64,000 nucleotides of DNA from Helicobacter mehlei (GTDB lineage: Bacteria; Campylobacterota; Campylobacteria; Campylobacterales; Helicobacteraceae), in the NCBI RefSeq assembly GCF_003660265.1, contig NZ_QXQP01000006.1, positions 23,459 to 87,458 on the forward strand, written 5' to 3'. Shown piece by piece: positions 1 through 8,104 of the stretch. Both the position numbers and the translations under genes were made by a program. Position 1 is the first letter of the stretch. Each line of letters opens with the position of its first letter. The notes beneath the pieces are model-generated. The model was given only the letters and a program-made list of their open reading frames with translations. It searched no databases and was not told where the DNA came from.

Positions 1-2
1 CC

Positions 3-83
3 TCGCTCTCCAAAATGTGGTTTTTCTTGCTCTTCTTGCCCTTGGGGTTGTTAGTCCATGCCTTGAGAAAAAAAACATGTTAG
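3..83 (+). CDS. C-terminal end of an ABC-2 type permease (partial)
   Basis: Only the last 26 codons of a gene entering from the left edge are visible. The frame reads a hydrophobic helix (MWFFLLFLPLGLLVHAL) followed by basic residues and a TAG stop, as in the last membrane helix of ABC-2 export permeases. The stop overlaps the ATG of the next permease gene by 7 bases, a coupling seen when two permease subunits of one exporter are encoded in tandem (H. pylori HP1487/HP1486 are such a pair). The identity rests mainly on this context. Confidence 0.55.
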   Translation, partial: SLSKMWFFLLFLPLGLLVHALRKKTC

Positions 84-1186
84 GGCTTTTTACCGCTGAA
101 TTTAAAAGAATTTTCACGCATGCGGGCGTGGTGTTTATCATTGTGGTCGGGCCTCTTTTTTATGCCCTGCTCTACCCCCTACCCTACAAAAGCGACATTG
201 TAACCAAGCAAAAAATCGCGCTTGTGGATGCCGATGAAAGTGCACTTTCTAGGCGGCTTATCCGCATGTTAGAGAGCACGCAAGGTATTAGCATCGCCTA
301 TCGTCCTAGTTCCATGCAAGAAGCTAAGGCACTTTTAGAACATGAAAAGGTCTATGGGATTGTGTTGATCCCTAAGTTTTTTGAACGCCAAATTTACACC
401 AGTACACCCGCGCATGTCGAGCTTTATGCCAATGCCAATTACTTCTTGATCTATGCCGCCATTGCTAATGCCACCCTAGATGCGATTAACGCGCTTGGCG
501 ATCAAATCAAACTCCACAAAGCCCGCTTTGAGTCCCAAAGACCCCAAGAACCCAATCTTTTAACTTTGCAATCCATCCCACTTTTCAACCCCTCTTTGGG
601 CTATCTTAACTACGCCCTAGCCAATGCCCTGATTTTCATCTTGCACCAAACCTTGTTGATGGGCACTAGCATGCTCACCTGCACGCCCAACACCCGCCTA
701 CGTGCCTCTAGCTTTTTGGAGGCTTTGGGGGCTATTTTGGTGCGTTGTCTGTGTTTTATGGGTGTTTATCTCTTTTATATTTTCTTGTATTTTGGGGTGC
801 TTTTCCCCTATTATCATATCCACATCCACGCCAATCCGACCACGCTTCTAGCCTTTGGAGCGGTGTTTTTATTGGCAACGGCAAGCTGTGGGGTGGTGTT
901 AGGCACTTATTTATCAAAGCCTATCCGGGCAACCCAGATTCTCTTATTGGCTTCCTTGCCCATGATCTTTATGATGGGCTTTATTTGGCCCTTTGAGCTC
1001 TTACCTAGTGCCTTGCGCGTGTTATTGCAAGCCGTGCCTGCTTACCATGCCATCTCAGGAATGGTGATGCTAAACCAATTAGGAGCTGATCTCAGTGCTA
1101 CTCTTACCCACCTGAGTGCCCTTGTTATTATTGCTTTTATCGCTCTGTTTTGGGGGGCTTTTAGATTAACACGCCTGAAGGGTTAG
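77..1186 (+). CDS. ABC-2 type transporter permease (HP1486-like)
   Basis: Inner-membrane subunit of an ABC exporter, 369 aa. The N-terminal helix lies near residues 14-34, followed by a soluble periplasmic-type domain of about 170 residues and a block of five to six hydrophobic segments. This is the ABC2_membrane_3 / YhhJ layout found with HlyD-type and TolC partners. I chose ATG 77 rather than the upstream TTG because the preceding gene ends at 83 and the protein then begins MLGLFTAEFKRIF, a normal cytoplasmic start. The substrate is not evident from the sequence. Confidence 0.8.
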   Translation: MLGLFTAEFKRIFTHAGVVFIIVVGPLFYALLYPLPYKSDIVTKQKIALVDADESALSRRLIRMLESTQGISIAYRPSSMQEAKALLEHEKVYGIVLIPKFFERQIYTSTPAHVELYANANYFLIYAAIANATLDAINALGDQIKLHKARFESQRPQEPNLLTLQSIPLFNPSLGYLNYALANALIFILHQTLLMGTSMLTCTPNTRLRASSFLEALGAILVRCLCFMGVYLFYIFLYFGVLFPYYHIHIHANPTTLLAFGAVFLLATASCGVVLGTYLSKPIRATQILLLASLPMIFMMGFIWPFELLPSALRVLLQAVPAYHAISGMVMLNQLGADLSATLTHLSALVIIAFIALFWGAFRLTRLKG

Positions 1187-1189
1187 CCA

Positions 1190-1876
1190 TTGTTTAAAAC
1201 ACCTCTCATATTAGCCTTTAAAGAAGCCTTCCCCCACACGATCCCCATTTGTTTGGGTTATTTGTTGATGGGCGCAGCCTTAGGGATTTTCTTGCAACAA
1301 AATGGGTATGGGGTGTTGGCTGCCCTTTGCATGAGCTTGTTTGTCTATGCGGGGGCGGTGCAGTTTATGGTCGTGGCTTTGGTGAGCGTGCATGCCAGTT
1401 TGCTGAATATCTTTTTATTGGTGGCTGTTGTGAATGCGCGCCAAATTTGTTATGCGATTGCGATGATTGAGCCCTTTTCTGGCATGAAAAAACGCCTCTA
1501 CTACATAGCACATGCCCTCAGCGATGAAACTTTCATGCTTTTAAATGTCGCCCAGCCCAAGCAATCGGTGCGCGAGGATTTTATGTTAGCCATCGCCCTT
1601 TTAAACCAAAGTTATTGGGTATTAGGGACTTTACTAGGTTCTTTGCTAGGGGATAGCTTTAAATTAGATGTGCGGGGGATGTCTTTTGTGATGGTGAGTA
1701 TTTTTGTGGTGATCTTTATGGAGCAATGGAAAAGCACTAGCCGGCATGCACCCGCCTTAATTGGGCTTATGAGCGCGTTGGTGTGTTTCATTATTTTTGG
1801 CAAGTCCCACTTTTTATTGCCCACTTTAGCGATCATGGTGGCGATATTTCTACTCTTCAAACGCCGTTTAGATTAG
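1190..1876 (+). CDS. azlC: AzlC family branched-chain amino acid exporter, large subunit
   Basis: A 228-aa integral membrane protein beginning at TTG 1190, three bases after the preceding stop. The family pattern is visible: an N-terminal FKEAFPHTIPICLGY segment, glycine-rich helices (GYLLMGAALGIFL), the motif VYAGAVQFMVVAL and NARQICYAI. AzlC pairs with the small AzlD protein to export branched-chain amino acids or analogues across the inner membrane. azlD follows two bases downstream, which supports the call. The TTG start has no strong Shine-Dalgarno and may depend on coupling to the upstream gene. Confidence 0.88.
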   Translation: MFKTPLILAFKEAFPHTIPICLGYLLMGAALGIFLQQNGYGVLAALCMSLFVYAGAVQFMVVALVSVHASLLNIFLLVAVVNARQICYAIAMIEPFSGMKKRLYYIAHALSDETFMLLNVAQPKQSVREDFMLAIALLNQSYWVLGTLLGSLLGDSFKLDVRGMSFVMVSIFVVIFMEQWKSTSRHAPALIGLMSALVCFIIFGKSHFLLPTLAIMVAIFLLFKRRLD

Positions 1877-1878
1877 AG

Positions 1879-2220
1879 ATGCTAGGTTTATATATCTTAA
1901 TGGCTTGGGTGATCACAGCCCTAACCACTTACGCCTTCAAGGTCTTTTCTTTCTTGATCTTTAATGCCAAAAGAAAAGCGCCTAGCTGGGTGCTCTATCT
2001 GGGGCGCATGTTTGGCTTAGGGGCGGTGGGCATGTTGATTATTTATGGGATCAAAGACGGGTCTTTTGGCGCGCCCCCCTATGGACTCAATGAAATTCTA
2101 GCGATTGCGAGTGTGGTGATCGTGCATGGAGTGTTGCGTATTTTTATTATCAGCGTGGCGGTGGGGACAGCCCTTTATATGTTCTTGGTGCAAAGCGCGG
2201 TTTTGGAAAAACTCTTTTAA
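1879..2220 (+). CDS. azlD: AzlD family branched-chain amino acid exporter, small subunit
   Basis: A 113-aa protein with three to four predicted membrane segments, the usual AzlD size. The frame is open from 1783, but ATG 1879 is preferred: it follows the azlC stop by two bases and gives MLGLYILMAWVITALTTY, a typical family start. It ends with a TAA that overlaps the stop of the convergent outer-membrane gene by four bases. It should act as the obligate partner of AzlC. Confidence 0.85.
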   Translation: MLGLYILMAWVITALTTYAFKVFSFLIFNAKRKAPSWVLYLGRMFGLGAVGMLIIYGIKDGSFGAPPYGLNEILAIASVVIVHGVLRIFIISVAVGTALYMFLVQSAVLEKLF

Positions 2221-2906
2221 AACTTGTAAAGATACATCAGGTTAAACATCAAGGAGGTTTCAAAACTATTGGAATCTTGGGCACTTTTGTCGGTGGGCAA
2301 AACCTTAAAGCCAGCCTCGATGCGGTGTTTGGAATAAAGCGTTAGGGTCATGCCCCCTTGAATCACCAGCCCAAAGGCGTAGATAGCTTGTTTGTTGCGG
2401 ATTTGAAAATTAGCATTGTCGGCATAAAACACCCCCCCAGCACCCAAGCCCCCATAAAAACCCCAAAAATGTTTAAAAGAACGGGTCAAACTAAATTCCA
2501 TTGGAATCTCAAAACCCGCACTTGCTACGCCATAAAAGGAAGTCGAGGGTGTGGTCTTAAAAAGCCAATTTGCCTTAGAAGTGGCTAAATCCAAAGCAAA
2601 AAAAACGCGAATCCCCACATAATGTTCAAAGAAAGTCTGCAAGCCCCCCTTCAAACTCAAAATAATGGGAAAATTCTCCAGCTTGGTATTTTGATAGTCT
2701 TTTTTGATATTGATCATGCCCAAACCCACACCAAAATACCCACCATTTTTTTGTTTGAGGCGGCGGTGCTTATTGACTAGGCGGGTATAACTATCCTCTT
2801 CTTTGAGCAAGCTTTCTAAAGATTTGGGTAACTTGGAATTTTTGGCTAAAAGTGGCAACACCAGCAAGCCACACCCAAGAAGCTTTTTTAAAAGACACAA
2901 ATGCAC
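2217..2906 (-). CDS. Small outer membrane beta-barrel protein, Helicobacter type
   Basis: A 229-aa protein with a signal peptide (KKLLGCGLLVLPLLAKN, cleavage near residue 22), a charged linker, then alternating amphipathic strands rich in Gly and aromatic residues (GGYFGVGLGMINI, FWGFYGGLGAGGVFYA). It ends in YLYKF, a C-terminal Phe as used for outer membrane assembly. The size fits an 8-stranded barrel. It resembles the C-terminal domain of Helicobacter outer membrane proteins, but I cannot assign it to a named Hop/Hor/Hof member. It is convergent with azlD and divergent from the MCE operon. Confidence 0.65.
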   Translation of the reverse strand: MHLCLLKKLLGCGLLVLPLLAKNSKLPKSLESLLKEEDSYTRLVNKHRRLKQKNGGYFGVGLGMINIKKDYQNTKLENFPIILSLKGGLQTFFEHYVGIRVFFALDLATSKANWLFKTTPSTSFYGVASAGFEIPMEFSLTRSFKHFWGFYGGLGAGGVFYADNANFQIRNKQAIYAFGLVIQGGMTLTLYSKHRIEAGFKVLPTDKSAQDSNSFETSLMFNLMYLYKF

Positions 2907-2941
2907 ATAACCCTATGAACTTTAATATTTGATATTTGTTG

Positions 2942-2947
2942 TATAAT
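2942..2947 (+). promoter_or_regulatory. Putative -10 box for the MCE transport operon
   Basis: A perfect TATAAT lies 22 bases before ATG 2970 in an AT-rich stretch (2920-2955). Helicobacter housekeeping promoters usually show an extended TATAAT with no clear -35 box, which is what is seen here. Confidence 0.55.
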
Positions 2948-2969
2948 AACATAAAATTGTGGTGGAGCG

Positions 2970-3005
2970 ATGTTTAGTTTTTTGCCTCTGAAGGGGATTT
3001 TTTGA
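2970..3005 (+). CDS. Possible 11-codon leader peptide overlapping the mlaE start
   Basis: An ATG preceded by a GTGGAG ribosome-binding-like sequence opens an 11-codon frame (MFSFLPLKGIF). Its TGA stop at 3003-3005 overlaps the TTG start of the permease (3002-3004). The AAGGGG inside this frame (2991-2996) is also the likely Shine-Dalgarno for that TTG. The arrangement would allow translational coupling. It may be chance; no homologue is recognised. Confidence 0.3.
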   Translation: MFSFLPLKGIF

Positions 3006-4123
3006 TAAGCAACAAGCGGTCATTAGATGCCTATGTCCAAGCGGGTACCTTAGTTTTGCAAGGGAATTGGGATTTTAGAGCCCCTGCTGGTGCTCTCTCT
3101 CATCTAAAGAATGTCTTAGAAAATGCCCCCTCAATTCAGGCGATTGACTTCAAGGGAGTGGATAATGTCGATTTTGTGTTTCTGATGTTGCTCTACGATC
3201 TGCTCGGACACAAAAAACCAAAATTCCTCAACGCTAATGCCTATACCGCACGGGTGCTAGAAGTCGTGGAGAACTGGATTAGAGAAGATCCCAGTATTTT
3301 AAAACAAGAACATGCCATGCGCACCTTCAAAAACCCCCTAGACAAGTTGGGGCGTGGTGTGGCTTCCTTTTATGGGACTTTACTCAACACCTTTAATTTT
3401 TGTGGTATGGTGGTCTATTATGTGGGATTGGTTTTGATTCGCCCCAAGACTCTTTGCCTAGCCCCCTTGACCCACCACATCCATGAGAGCGGGTTTAAGG
3501 TCTTGCCTGTGAGCATTTTAACCGTCTTTGTCGTGGGCTTTGCGATCGCCTTGCAGGGGGCAGTGGAGCTACAGCAAATGGGTTTTCCGATGATGAGCAT
3601 TGAGATGACTGCTAAGTTGGCTTTAAGGGAGATGGGTCCCTTTATTTTGGCTTTGGTGGTGGCGGGGCGTAGTGCCTCTAGTTTCACCGCTCAAATTGGG
3701 GTGATGAAGATCACCGAAGAATTGGATGCGATGAAAACGATGGGTTTAAACCCCTTCCAATTCTTGGTCTTGCCCCGTGTGTTGGCATTGGTGATCGCCA
3801 TGCCGTTATTGGTCTTTATTGCCGACACCTTTGCTCTTTTAGGGGCGATGATTGCTATTAAATTCCAATTAAATGTGGGCTTTACGCACTATGTAGCGCG
3901 TTTGCACGAAAATGTAGGGTTGTCGCATTTTTTTGTGGGCATGGTCAAAGCACCTTTTTGGGGGTTTGCCATCGCTCTAGTGGGGTGTATGCGGGGGTTT
4001 GAGGTCAAGGGCGATACCGAATCCATTGGGCGTTTGACCACCATTAGCGTAGTGAATGCCCTCTTTTGGATCATCTTCTTAGACGCGCTCTTCTCCGTCA
4101 TTTTTAGCAAACTCAATATCTAA
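3002..4123 (+). CDS. mlaE: MlaE/YrbE-type ABC transporter permease with STAS-like N-terminus (HP1466-like)
   Basis: A 373-aa inner-membrane permease of an MCE (Mla) phospholipid transport system. Residues 1-95 form a soluble STAS-like domain (AIDFKGVDNVDFVFLMLLYDL). The MlaE domain follows with the hallmark stretches ELQQMGFPMMSIEMTAKLAL, ALVVAGRSASSFTAQIG and ITEELDAMKTMGLNPFQFLV. The start is a TTG with Shine-Dalgarno AAGGGG six bases upstream. It is the first of four linked genes (permease, ATPase, MCE protein, lipoprotein), the same set as H. pylori HP1466-1463. It likely maintains outer-membrane lipid asymmetry. Confidence 0.88.
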   Translation: MISNKRSLDAYVQAGTLVLQGNWDFRAPAGALSHLKNVLENAPSIQAIDFKGVDNVDFVFLMLLYDLLGHKKPKFLNANAYTARVLEVVENWIREDPSILKQEHAMRTFKNPLDKLGRGVASFYGTLLNTFNFCGMVVYYVGLVLIRPKTLCLAPLTHHIHESGFKVLPVSILTVFVVGFAIALQGAVELQQMGFPMMSIEMTAKLALREMGPFILALVVAGRSASSFTAQIGVMKITEELDAMKTMGLNPFQFLVLPRVLALVIAMPLLVFIADTFALLGAMIAIKFQLNVGFTHYVARLHENVGLSHFFVGMVKAPFWGFAIALVGCMRGFEVKGDTESIGRLTTISVVNALFWIIFLDALFSVIFSKLNI

Positions 4124-4130
4124 GGTTCCT

Positions 4131-4910
4131 ATGAGCGCGCAAAATCCCTTGATTCAAGTAGAGGGGGTCTATAACGCCTATGGGGATCGCCTGATTCACC
4201 GCGGGGTGAGCTTTGAAGTGCAAAAGGGGGAGGTGTTGGCGATTTTAGGAGGGAGCGGGAGTGGGAAGAGCACGCTTTTACGCAGTTTAATTTTGCTTAA
4301 CCGCCCCATTAAGGGCACGATTAAAATATTTGGGGAGGACATTTGGAAACTCAAAGAATCCCAAAGGCATAAGATTTTCCAGCGTATCGGCGTGCTCTTC
4401 CAATTTGGTGCACTCTATAGTTCTTTAAGCGTCTTGGAGAATGTGGGAATCATGTTGGAAGAACATGGGTTTTATCCGCCTAGAAACATTGTTGAAATCT
4501 CAAAAATGTGGTTGGATCGGGTGGGCTTGAGCAAAGAAACTTATGAGCTCTACCCCTATGAACTCAGTGGGGGGATGAAAAAGCGCGTGGGGCTGGCGCG
4601 CGCGATGGCGACTAACCCGGAGATTTTATTTTTAGATGAACCCACCAGCGGGCTAGACCCCTACTCAGCCGATAAATTTGACGAATTGATCATCTCGCTC
4701 AAAGAATCCCTGCACCTCAGCGTGGTGATGATCACCCACGATTTAGATTCCATTAAAAATGCTGTCGATCGTTTTATCATGCTCAAGGATGGCTTGATCG
4801 ATTTTGATGGCACTTTGCAAGATTTTATCCGGCGTGCTCACGATCGCCCCTTAGAAGAGGGGAATTTATTTAATTCGACAAGAGGAGAGAAATTTTGGAA
4901 AGGCATGTGA
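4131..4910 (+). CDS. mlaF: MlaF-type ABC transporter ATP-binding protein (HP1465-like)
   Basis: The 259-aa ATPase subunit energising the MCE transporter on the cytoplasmic face. Walker A GGSGSGKST is at residues 40-48, the signature LSGGMKKR at 145-152 and Walker B ILFLDEP at 165-171, followed by a switch His in MITHD. The GGMKKR form of the signature is typical of MlaF. It starts seven bases after mlaE and overlaps mlaD by 16 bases. Confidence 0.92.
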   Translation: MSAQNPLIQVEGVYNAYGDRLIHRGVSFEVQKGEVLAILGGSGSGKSTLLRSLILLNRPIKGTIKIFGEDIWKLKESQRHKIFQRIGVLFQFGALYSSLSVLENVGIMLEEHGFYPPRNIVEISKMWLDRVGLSKETYELYPYELSGGMKKRVGLARAMATNPEILFLDEPTSGLDPYSADKFDELIISLKESLHLSVVMITHDLDSIKNAVDRFIMLKDGLIDFDGTLQDFIRRAHDRPLEEGNLFNSTRGEKFWKGM

Positions 4911-5770
4911 ATTATACCCTCATTGGCGGGCTTTTTCTAGCATGCATGGTGGCGATGGTTTTTTTTATCCTGTGGTTAGGGCATGTCAATATTGAGGATA
5001 AAAAATACCTTGACTATGTGGTCTATACCGATAAGGACTTAAATGGCATTGCGGCCAATACACCCATCAACTACAAGGGGATTCAGATTGGATCAGTCAG
5101 AAGCGTGGGGTTTGATAAAGGGCATTTGGGCGTGGTCAAGCTCATGATCCAAATCCAAAGTAAAGTGCCTGTTAAACGGGACTCTTCACTTAAAGTCGAA
5201 TCCCAAGGGCTTGTGGGGCTAAAATATTTAAGCTTGATACAAAGCAACTCTAAGGAATTTTACACTGAAAATGACCATGAACGCATCTTGCACTACGAGC
5301 AGAGTTTTTTAGAACAGCTCACCAGCAGTGCGGGGCATATCTCCAATGAAGTGCTCTATATCATCAAAAGCATTGATAAAATTTTGAGTCCCCAAAACAT
5401 TGAGAACTTAAGCAAAATCATCGCCTCAATCCAAAAAACAACACAGAATTTAGACAAAACTAAAAATGCCATTGATATTTTGCTTGCCAAAGCGACACAG
5501 ACATTAGGCAAGGGCGATGAATTGGTTAGCCATGTGCGAACTTTGTCCGATCATGTGCAAACTCTTGCCGATCGTGGTAGCCAATTAGTTTTAGATGTGG
5601 ATTCCAAGATTCGTGACAAACAATACGACTTTAAAACCATGCTCACACCCTTGATCATGCAGATGCAACTAAGCCTACGCAATATTGACAACTTCGTGCA
5701 AAAAGGATCGAGTTTGATTGATAAGTTTGATGCCAACCCCTACAAAACCATCTTTGGGGATCGCAAATGA
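4895..5770 (+). CDS. mlaD: MlaD-type MCE domain protein (HP1464-like)
   Basis: A 291-aa periplasmic substrate-binding protein anchored by one N-terminal helix (residues 8-28). An MCE domain (about 38-115) follows, with the pattern VVYTDKDLNGIAANTPINYKG and the family turn VPVKRDSSLKVESQGLVGLK. Residues 150-290 are mostly coiled-coil, as in proteins that form hexameric rings with helical tubes. It starts inside the end of mlaF (16-base overlap) and overlaps the lipoprotein gene by four bases, showing tight coupling. Confidence 0.88.
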   Translation: MERHVNYTLIGGLFLACMVAMVFFILWLGHVNIEDKKYLDYVVYTDKDLNGIAANTPINYKGIQIGSVRSVGFDKGHLGVVKLMIQIQSKVPVKRDSSLKVESQGLVGLKYLSLIQSNSKEFYTENDHERILHYEQSFLEQLTSSAGHISNEVLYIIKSIDKILSPQNIENLSKIIASIQKTTQNLDKTKNAIDILLAKATQTLGKGDELVSHVRTLSDHVQTLADRGSQLVLDVDSKIRDKQYDFKTMLTPLIMQMQLSLRNIDNFVQKGSSLIDKFDANPYKTIFGDRK

Positions 5771-6369
5771 AACGCGCGATCGCTTATACGGGCTTGGCAC
5801 TCAGTTTGCATGGGTGCTTGAATCTCAATCTCAAGCAGATTCTACCCAAGATTGCCACCTACGATCTCAATGCCTCGCAAGTTGCACCCCAAAAGTGTAC
5901 CCAAACCAAGACCATTAGCCTAGTGGGGATTTTGAGCGCGGATATGTTCAACACTAAAGAGGTGGTGTTTAAAAATACTCAAGGAGAGATTCACTACGAA
6001 AAGCACCAACAATTTGTGGATCTCCCCAAAAACATGCTCAAAACCATGGTGATCTTGCAAGCCTTTAAAGAATGTGTCTTTGTGAGTCTCCCCCCCCATA
6101 GTGCCCTCCCCCACGCCACACTCAAGCTCAATATCCTATCCTTTGGGATTTTAGATCAAGGCGATCACAAGCAAGCAGAAATTGTGTTGGGGTATGACAT
6201 CAGCACGCCACAAGGCACACAAACTTATTTGGTCGCCAAGCATGAAAAGATAAGCCAACAGCCTACCAAAGGGGGGGTAGAAAAATCAGAAGGCGTGATA
6301 AGTGCCCTCCAACATGTGAGCCAACAAGCGATCCAAGAGGTGGTAATGCAGATCAAGAAAACTTTATAG
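5767..6369 (+). CDS. ABC-type transport auxiliary lipoprotein of the MCE system (HP1463-like)
   Basis: A 200-aa lipoprotein. The signal peptide ends in a lipobox-like LHGC, placing Cys at about residue 17. The position after mlaD and the fold outline match PF03886-type auxiliary lipoproteins (PqiC / ABC_trans_aux) that link MCE complexes to the outer membrane. The start ATG overlaps the mlaD stop (ATGA). A run of eight C (6090-6097) and a run of seven G (about 6271-6277) lie inside the frame; the C8 tract equals the longest homopolymer noticed here and could slip. Confidence 0.75.
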   Translation: MKRAIAYTGLALSLHGCLNLNLKQILPKIATYDLNASQVAPQKCTQTKTISLVGILSADMFNTKEVVFKNTQGEIHYEKHQQFVDLPKNMLKTMVILQAFKECVFVSLPPHSALPHATLKLNILSFGILDQGDHKQAEIVLGYDISTPQGTQTYLVAKHEKISQQPTKGGVEKSEGVISALQHVSQQAIQEVVMQIKKTL

Positions 6370-6373
6370 TTAA

Positions 6374-8104
6374 ATGGAGCCAAACATGCCAGATGAGTTA
6401 TCAAAAGAATTAATTAGCCCTACTGAAGAAGAAGAGATACAGGAGGATTTGGAGGAAGAGCCAGAGACTTTAGGGGATATTGAGCCGGGCTCGGCTAGGC
6501 ACTATCTATTTCTAGCCCACCAAGCCTATAAAAGTAGGGATTATGCAGGAGCCCTTAAAAATTATGAACAAGCCGCTGGTATGGGCGATGCACGGGCATT
6601 GGTGGGGCTGGGGGTGATGTATGCCAATGGCAGAGGAGTTAGTGAAGATAATATGCGTGCCCTGAATTATTTCCAACAAGCGGCGAATTTGGGGGATAGT
6701 CAAGGGCTTGTCAATCTGGGCGTGATGTACAACTTGGGCAAGGGGATTAAAAAGGATTACCAAAAGGCTTTGGATTTTTTCAAACAGGGGGCGGGATTTA
6801 ATGATGTGAATGCAATCAATTACATGGCATTGATGTATCGGACGGGTAAGGGCGTGGGGGTGAATTACCAAAAAGCCTTAGAACTTTACGAGCAAGCTGC
6901 CAATCTGGGGAGTATTAGAGCCCTAGTTAGTCTAGGGACAATGTATCATAACGGGCACGGTGTACCTAAAAATTACCCCCAAGCCATCGAGTATTTCAAA
7001 AAAGCTGCTGATTTAGGCGATGCGCGGGCATATTATAATTTGGCGATCATGTGCGAGAGCGGGGAGGGCATGGATAAAGATACTGAACAATCGCGGGAAT
7101 TTTTTAAAGAGTCTTCTAAACTGGGCTTTTCAAAGGCGACCTGCACTCTAGCCAGCATGTATGAAGCTGGAGATGGGGTGGATAAGGACTTGGATAGAGC
7201 GATCGAGCTCTACCAAGAGGCGGGCAACATGGGCGATGCCGATGCACTTGCTAGTTTGGCTAACTTGTACCGCGTGGGTAAGGGGGTTAAACAGGACAAA
7301 TACACTGCCATCGCCTACTACAAAGAGGCGGCCGATTTGGGGGATAGCCAGGCCCTAGCTAATTTAAACGCTATGAGCGATCAGGGTGGGAGTCAAAAGG
7401 CCCAAGAACTTTATAATTTGGGGGTGGTTTATTCTAGCAATCAAGGGATTGGCAAAGATGAGCAAAAAGCCCTAGAATATTTCACGCAAGCTGCCAAACT
7501 TGGGCATGCCAAGGCTTATTATAATCTGGGCGTGATTTACAATGGGGGCTTGGGGGTGCGCAAAGACCCCGATCAAGCTTTTTCTTGTTTTCAAGAAGCT
7601 GCCAAACTAGGCGATGACAAGGCTTATTACAATTTGGGGTTGATGTGCGAATACGCTAAGGGTGTGCCCCAGAATATCCCCCAAGCCTTGTTTTTTTATG
7701 AGGAGGCTGCCAAGTTGGAGAACACCAGCGCATTACACCATTTGGGCTCTCTCTACCATGTGGGCAAGATTGTCCCTAAAGACATGGAAAAAGCCTTTGC
7801 TTACTTTTACAAAGCTGCCCAACTAGGCTCCATTCGGGATTGTTACAACTTAGGGGTGATGTATAGCAAGGGCGATGGAGTCCAAAAGGACATCCAAAAG
7901 GCATTGTCTTATTTTGAGAAAGCCGCTGATTTAGGAAGCTCCAATGCGCTGTATAACTTAGGCATCATCTATTATCAAGGCGAGGGGGTGGAAAAGGATT
8001 TGGACAAGGCGATTAACTATTTTAAAAACTCTTGCAAATTAGGCAACAAGAAAGCCCAAGAAACTCTAGATGCGCTGAAAAATTTTCATAACCTCTCTTC
8101 TTGA
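6374..8104 (+). CDS. Sel1-like repeat protein, cytoplasmic, about 14 repeats
   Basis: A 576-aa protein made of about 14 tandem 36-residue Sel1 units of the form ALxYxxxAAxLGDxxAxxNLGxMYxxGxGVxKD. They are preceded by a very acidic N-terminus (EEEEIQEDLEEEPE, residues 18-31). Unit 8 is irregular (about residues 316-358), with an inserted NAMSDQGGSQ-type stretch. There is no signal peptide and no regular Cys pairs, unlike secreted Hcp proteins, so it is probably a cytosolic scaffold. ATG 6386 is an alternative start. The stop lies five bases past the MCE lipoprotein's successor start and the 3' end overlaps waaF (convergent) by 19 bases. The partner is unknown. Confidence 0.8.
   Translation: MEPNMPDELSKELISPTEEEEIQEDLEEEPETLGDIEPGSARHYLFLAHQAYKSRDYAGALKNYEQAAGMGDARALVGLGVMYANGRGVSEDNMRALNYFQQAANLGDSQGLVNLGVMYNLGKGIKKDYQKALDFFKQGAGFNDVNAINYMALMYRTGKGVGVNYQKALELYEQAANLGSIRALVSLGTMYHNGHGVPKNYPQAIEYFKKAADLGDARAYYNLAIMCESGEGMDKDTEQSREFFKESSKLGFSKATCTLASMYEAGDGVDKDLDRAIELYQEAGNMGDADALASLANLYRVGKGVKQDKYTAIAYYKEAADLGDSQALANLNAMSDQGGSQKAQELYNLGVVYSSNQGIGKDEQKALEYFTQAAKLGHAKAYYNLGVIYNGGLGVRKDPDQAFSCFQEAAKLGDDKAYYNLGLMCEYAKGVPQNIPQALFFYEEAAKLENTSALHHLGSLYHVGKIVPKDMEKAFAYFYKAAQLGSIRDCYNLGVMYSKGDGVQKDIQKALSYFEKAADLGSSNALYNLGIIYYQGEGVEKDLDKAINYFKNSCKLGNKKAQETLDALKNFHNLSS

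Noticed and set aside
6500..8060. Many imperfect DNA repeats of about 108 bases
   Set aside because: They are the coding repeats of the Sel1 protein, not an independent DNA element.
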